NCBI GenBank assembly: GCA_946187555.1
Contig: CAMHQP010000007.1
Span: 1-50,537, forward strand
Direction of reading: 5' to 3'
Source: an uncultured Bacteroidales bacterium
GTDB taxonomy: Bacteria > Bacteroidota > Bacteroidia > Bacteroidales > Paludibacteraceae
DNA length: 50,537 nucleotides
The notes below the pieces were generated by a model, which was not told the origin of the DNA, did not search any database, and saw nothing but the letters and a program-made list of their open reading frames with translations. Made by a program: the position numbers and the translations under genes. This document shows, one piece after another, positions 48,675 through 50,537 of the stretch (the first letter of the stretch is position 1; the number at the start of each line of letters is the position of its first letter).

Positions 48675-49241
48675 TTATTTATTGTTATATTGGTTCATCG
48701 TCCGGTCAATACCCTGAAGGCAGAAACTCGGAATGATCTCACTCGTTACTTTCAGCCGCTCGTCAATCTGCTTTTTCTCCTCGTCGGTCCATTCGCCGAG
48801 CACAAAATTGATCTGCGTCCCGCGCGTGTATTCGTTTCCTATACCGAAGCGCACGCGTGCGTAGTTCTCCGTGCCCAGCACAGATTGGATATTACCGAGT
48901 CCGTTGTGACCACCATTCGAACCCTGCTTGCGAATACGAATCGTACCAAACGGCAGGTTGAGGTCGTCCACCAGCACGAGCATGTTCTCCACGGGGATCT
49001 TCTCTTGCCCTAACCAATACCGCACGGCATTGCCGCTGAGGTTCATATAGGTGGAAGGTTTAAGCAGCACGAGTTCGGCATTCTTTACCCTACATTTTGC
49101 CACGAACCCGTACCGCTTGTCCTCCCACTTGGCACCTATACTATTAGCAAAAACATCGACCATTTGAAAGCCGATGTTGTGCCTCGTCCCCTCATACTCG
49201 GGGCCGATGTTCCCTAATCCAACGATTAAGAATTTTGCCAT
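48675..49241 (-). CDS. pth: Peptidyl-tRNA hydrolase
   Basis: A 188-aa Pth that frees tRNA from prematurely released peptidyl-t[24 protein letters not shown] carries the catalytic His, and the motifs [11 protein letters not shown] and GGHNGLGNI are present. The length is usual. The start shares one base with the rplY stop, which indicates translational coupling. It ends 32 bp before the S4 gene, in a gap filled by a 7-bp array. Confidence 0.95.
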   Translation of the reverse strand: MAKFLIVGLGNIGPEYEGTRHNIGFQMVDVFANSIGAKWEDKRYGFVAKCRVKNAELVLLKPSTYMNLSGNAVRYWLGQEKIPVENMLVLVDDLNLPFGTIRIRKQGSNGGHNGLGNIQSVLGTENYARVRFGIGNEYTRGTQINFVLGEWTDEEKKQIDERLKVTSEIIPSFCLQGIDRTMNQYNNK

Positions 49242-49798
49242 TACGCCTGTTTGCTCTGGCGTGTTGCCTTCACCTCAGCGACGCAAGCGTCTGCCGGGTT
49301 AACGAACTTCAAGCCTTCTACCTTCACGTCAGCAACGGCGATCTTCTTAGCCAAGCCAAGCTCGGTAACGTCGATGTTGATACGATCGGGGAATGCGGTG
49401 TAGATACCACATGCTTTGAGCTTGCGCATGTTCTGAACCAACTTACCACCGGCTTTAACACCTTCAGCAAGACCGTTCAGTTGGATAGGAATCTCAACTA
49501 CTACCGGCTTCTTCTCATCTACTGCGAGGAAGTCGATGTGCAGCGTCTTACCGTCAATCGGGTGGAACTGCAACTCTTTAACGATAGCTTTGGTCTTCGT
49601 GTCACCAACCGTCAGGTCAACAATCTGAGTGTCCGGGCTGTAGATCAACTTACGAACGTCAGCTGCTGCTACTGTGAAGGTCAGGCTCAGACCACAACCG
49701 TAAATGTTGCAAGGAATCAATTCCTCTGCGCGGAAAGCCTTAGCGGCTTTCTTTCCGTACTCGCTACGCGGAGTACCTACCAATGCGAATTCTTTCAT
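49241..49798 (-). CDS. rplY: 50S ribosomal protein L25 (CTC form)
   Basis: A 185-aa L25/TL5 protein binding 5S rRNA. The N-terminal L25 fold (to about residue 90) is followed by a CTC-type beta domain (about 95-185), the long form usual in Bacteroidota. A 5' leader hairpin (GGGCAG/CTGCCC, 49825-49853) precedes it, and the tRNA-Gln gene lies upstream in the same direction with an apparent common promoter at 50030-50060. Confidence 0.93.
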   Translation of the reverse strand: MKEFALVGTPRSEYGKKAAKAFRAEELIPCNIYGCGLSLTFTVAAADVRKLIYSPDTQIVDLTVGDTKTKAIVKELQFHPIDGKTLHIDFLAVDEKKPVVVEIPIQLNGLAEGVKAGGKLVQNMRKLKACGIYTAFPDRINIDVTELGLAKKIAVADVKVEGLKFVNPADACVAEVKATRQSKQA

Positions 49799-49824
49799 TT
49801 TTAATTATGTGTTACTCAATAATG

Positions 49825-49853
49825 GGGCAGTTATTTCTGTTGTGACGCTGCCC
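49825..49853 (-). promoter_or_regulatory. Leader hairpin of rplY
   Basis: GGGCAG (49825-49830) and CTGCCC (49848-49853) can pair in the RNA ahead of the rplY start. A processing or autoregulatory role is possible but not shown. Confidence 0.45.
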
Positions 49854-49882
49854 GTATCCCATCACACTTGCCTCTTTTCATA

Positions 49883-49921
49883 ATTCACCCCTCCTTATAG
49901 GGAGGGGCTTGGGGGAGGCTT
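49883..49921. repeat. C/G-rich hairpin element between tRNA-Gln and rplY
   Basis: A C-rich tract, TTATA, GGGAGGGG and CTTGGGGGAGG. On the minus strand it reads CCTCCCCCAAGCCCCTCCC, like the copy at 44879. Such elements are dispersed in many Bacteroidota genomes. Confidence 0.7.
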
Positions 49922-49928
49922 CCCTTTG

Positions 49929-49999
49929 TTGTCCACCGAGGAGTCGAACCTCGCTTCTCGGAACCAAAATCCGGTGTAATACCGATATACGAGTGGACA
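49929..49999 (-). tRNA. tRNA-Gln (TTG)
   Basis: A 71-nt cloverleaf: acceptor TGTCCAC/GTGGACA with discriminator A, short three-pair D stem, anticodon stem with loop TTTTGGT (anticodon TTG, codon CAA), T arm CGAGG/CCTCG. The base pair C27/A43 is mismatched. CCA is not encoded. Confidence 0.92.
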
Positions 50000-50029
50000 C
50001 CAATAATCGCTCTTTTTCAAAAGCGGGTG

Positions 50030-50060
50030 CAAAGGTACTGCTTTTTTTTGAATTGACCAA
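50030..50060 (-). promoter_or_regulatory. Promoter of tRNA-Gln and the rplY operon
   Basis: On the minus strand TTG (50058-50060, TTGGTCAATTC) and TACCTTTG (50030-50037) are 20 bp apart. The -33 lacks the CATAT extension of most other promoters. Confidence 0.8.
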
Positions 50061-50245
50061 ATATTTTGCCTTAAAAATGCAAATTACCCTGCATTTTTGT
50101 CTCTCTTGCTTCTATTTACTGTACTTTTGAGAACCGGATCTTTATTTTTCGGTGATCCGGCTCCATGGATCATTACGGATGTCTTAGATGGGTGTCTGGC
50201 GCCTTATTAAAACATCATGAACATTCTCAGAAGGATCTCAAACTG

Positions 50246-50537
50246 TTAATAGATAAGCAGTACTCTTCCTATGGTATGAAATATTATTTTCTTTGTTTCT
50301 CCTGCTCTATTAATAATCGTTGCTGATGATTCATATACAGCGTACTGGTCATTAGTTACATACCCCAATGATTGAATATATTTATTATCAGATATGTCTA
50401 TTACTCTCCATTCCGGATATTTGTTTTTTATAGTGCTTCGAATGAACAGGTAATCCGTGCTGTGGCCATACTCAAGCATATTAAGATGTACTATCGCATC
50501 CTGATGACCTTCTTTCCATTCCTCCCATAACCATAAG
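50246..50537 (-). CDS. Unknown protein, partial at the right window edge
   Basis: On the minus strand an open frame runs from the window edge to a stop at 50246-50248, giving at least 96 residues. The ATG at 50479 is probably internal, since the reading frame stays open upstream (LWLWEEWKEGHQDAIVHLN). The product has a Trp-rich segment and a strand-rich C-terminus ending VLLIY. No family is recognised. It is more AT-rich than the neighbouring genes and is separated from the tRNA promoter by a gap with a 7-bp CCGGATC hairpin (50134-50160), so it may belong to another region. Confidence 0.5.
   Translation of the reverse strand, partial: LWLWEEWKEGHQDAIVHLNMLEYGHSTDYLFIRSTIKNKYPEWRVIDISDNKYIQSLGYVTNDQYAVYESSATIINRAGETKKIIFHTIGRVLLIY

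Noticed and set aside
50099..50129. Plus-strand promoter with TACTTTTG
   Set aside because: The TTG lies 22 bp upstream rather than 20, and no gene follows on the plus strand.
50134..50160. CCGGATC hairpin as a terminator
   Set aside because: No T tract follows on either strand; it is kept only as a note to the partial gene.

Overview
The window is a chromosomal segment of a Bacteroidales-type bacterium (phylum Bacteroidota); the family cannot be fixed from the sequence. The evidence is a SusC/SusD pair, LptE, the tRNA-Gln/rplY/pth/S4/DUF4924 block, a smalltalk protein beside an HU-like protein, DUF5063, and promoters of the Bacteroidota type (TTG, 20 bp, TAnnTTTG), almost always without a Shine-Dalgarno sequence. 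Base composition is near half G+C. There is no rRNA, CRISPR array, intact transposase or prophage.

Layout. 1-2700: a small-gene stretch with a 72-aa unknown protein, smalltalk, HU-like protein, a DUF2130 coiled-coil protein and an antitoxin-like gene whose RelE/ParE-type toxin is reduced to its two ends. 2744-9163: a 2074-aa secreted modular surface protein followed by a 39-aa peptide gene. 9426-9979: a DUF4160/DUF2442 pair. 9992-12666 (minus): alkaline phosphatase, DEDD exonuclease, DUF5063. 12779-19841 (plus): coiled-coil exported protein, upp, dprA, small membrane protein, parC, maf, Cys-rich lipoprotein, MauE-thioredoxin-like protein. 19838-24730 (minus): the pta-ackA-GH13-UbiA operon. 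24913-27689 (plus): OmpA-LysM protein, a CAT-anticodon tRNA and a second OmpA-type protein. 27704-29378 (minus): sigma-54 activator plus LptE. 29509-34549 (plus): Wza-like and Wzc-like exporters and topB. 34709-44283: a pectin locus (SusC, SusD, PL1 lyase, secreted protein, GH28). 44494-49999 (minus): tRNA-Gln, rplY, pth, S4, DUF4924, nth, recA, FAD protein. A partial unknown gene runs off the right edge.

How the genes work together. The pectin locus couples outer-membrane oligosaccharide binding and import (SusCD) with a surface pectate lyase and a polygalacturonase. Fermentation of the sugars can end in acetate through Pta and AckA. Housekeeping genes cover DNA topology (parC, topB), recombination and repair (recA, nth, dprA) and translation quality (pth, rplY).

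The least expected structure is a set of short degenerate tandem arrays, mostly of 7-bp period with a different unit at each place, plus G/C-rich hairpin elements. They sit at gene junctions and also in frame inside parC, topB, the alkaline phosphatase gene and the FAD-protein gene. Other points worth a second look are a perfect 14-bp palindrome that supplies the -33 elements of two divergent promoters, a GAFTDA variant in the sigma-54 activator, a beta-clamp-like QLDLF tail on ParC, and a decayed toxin beside an intact antitoxin-like gene.
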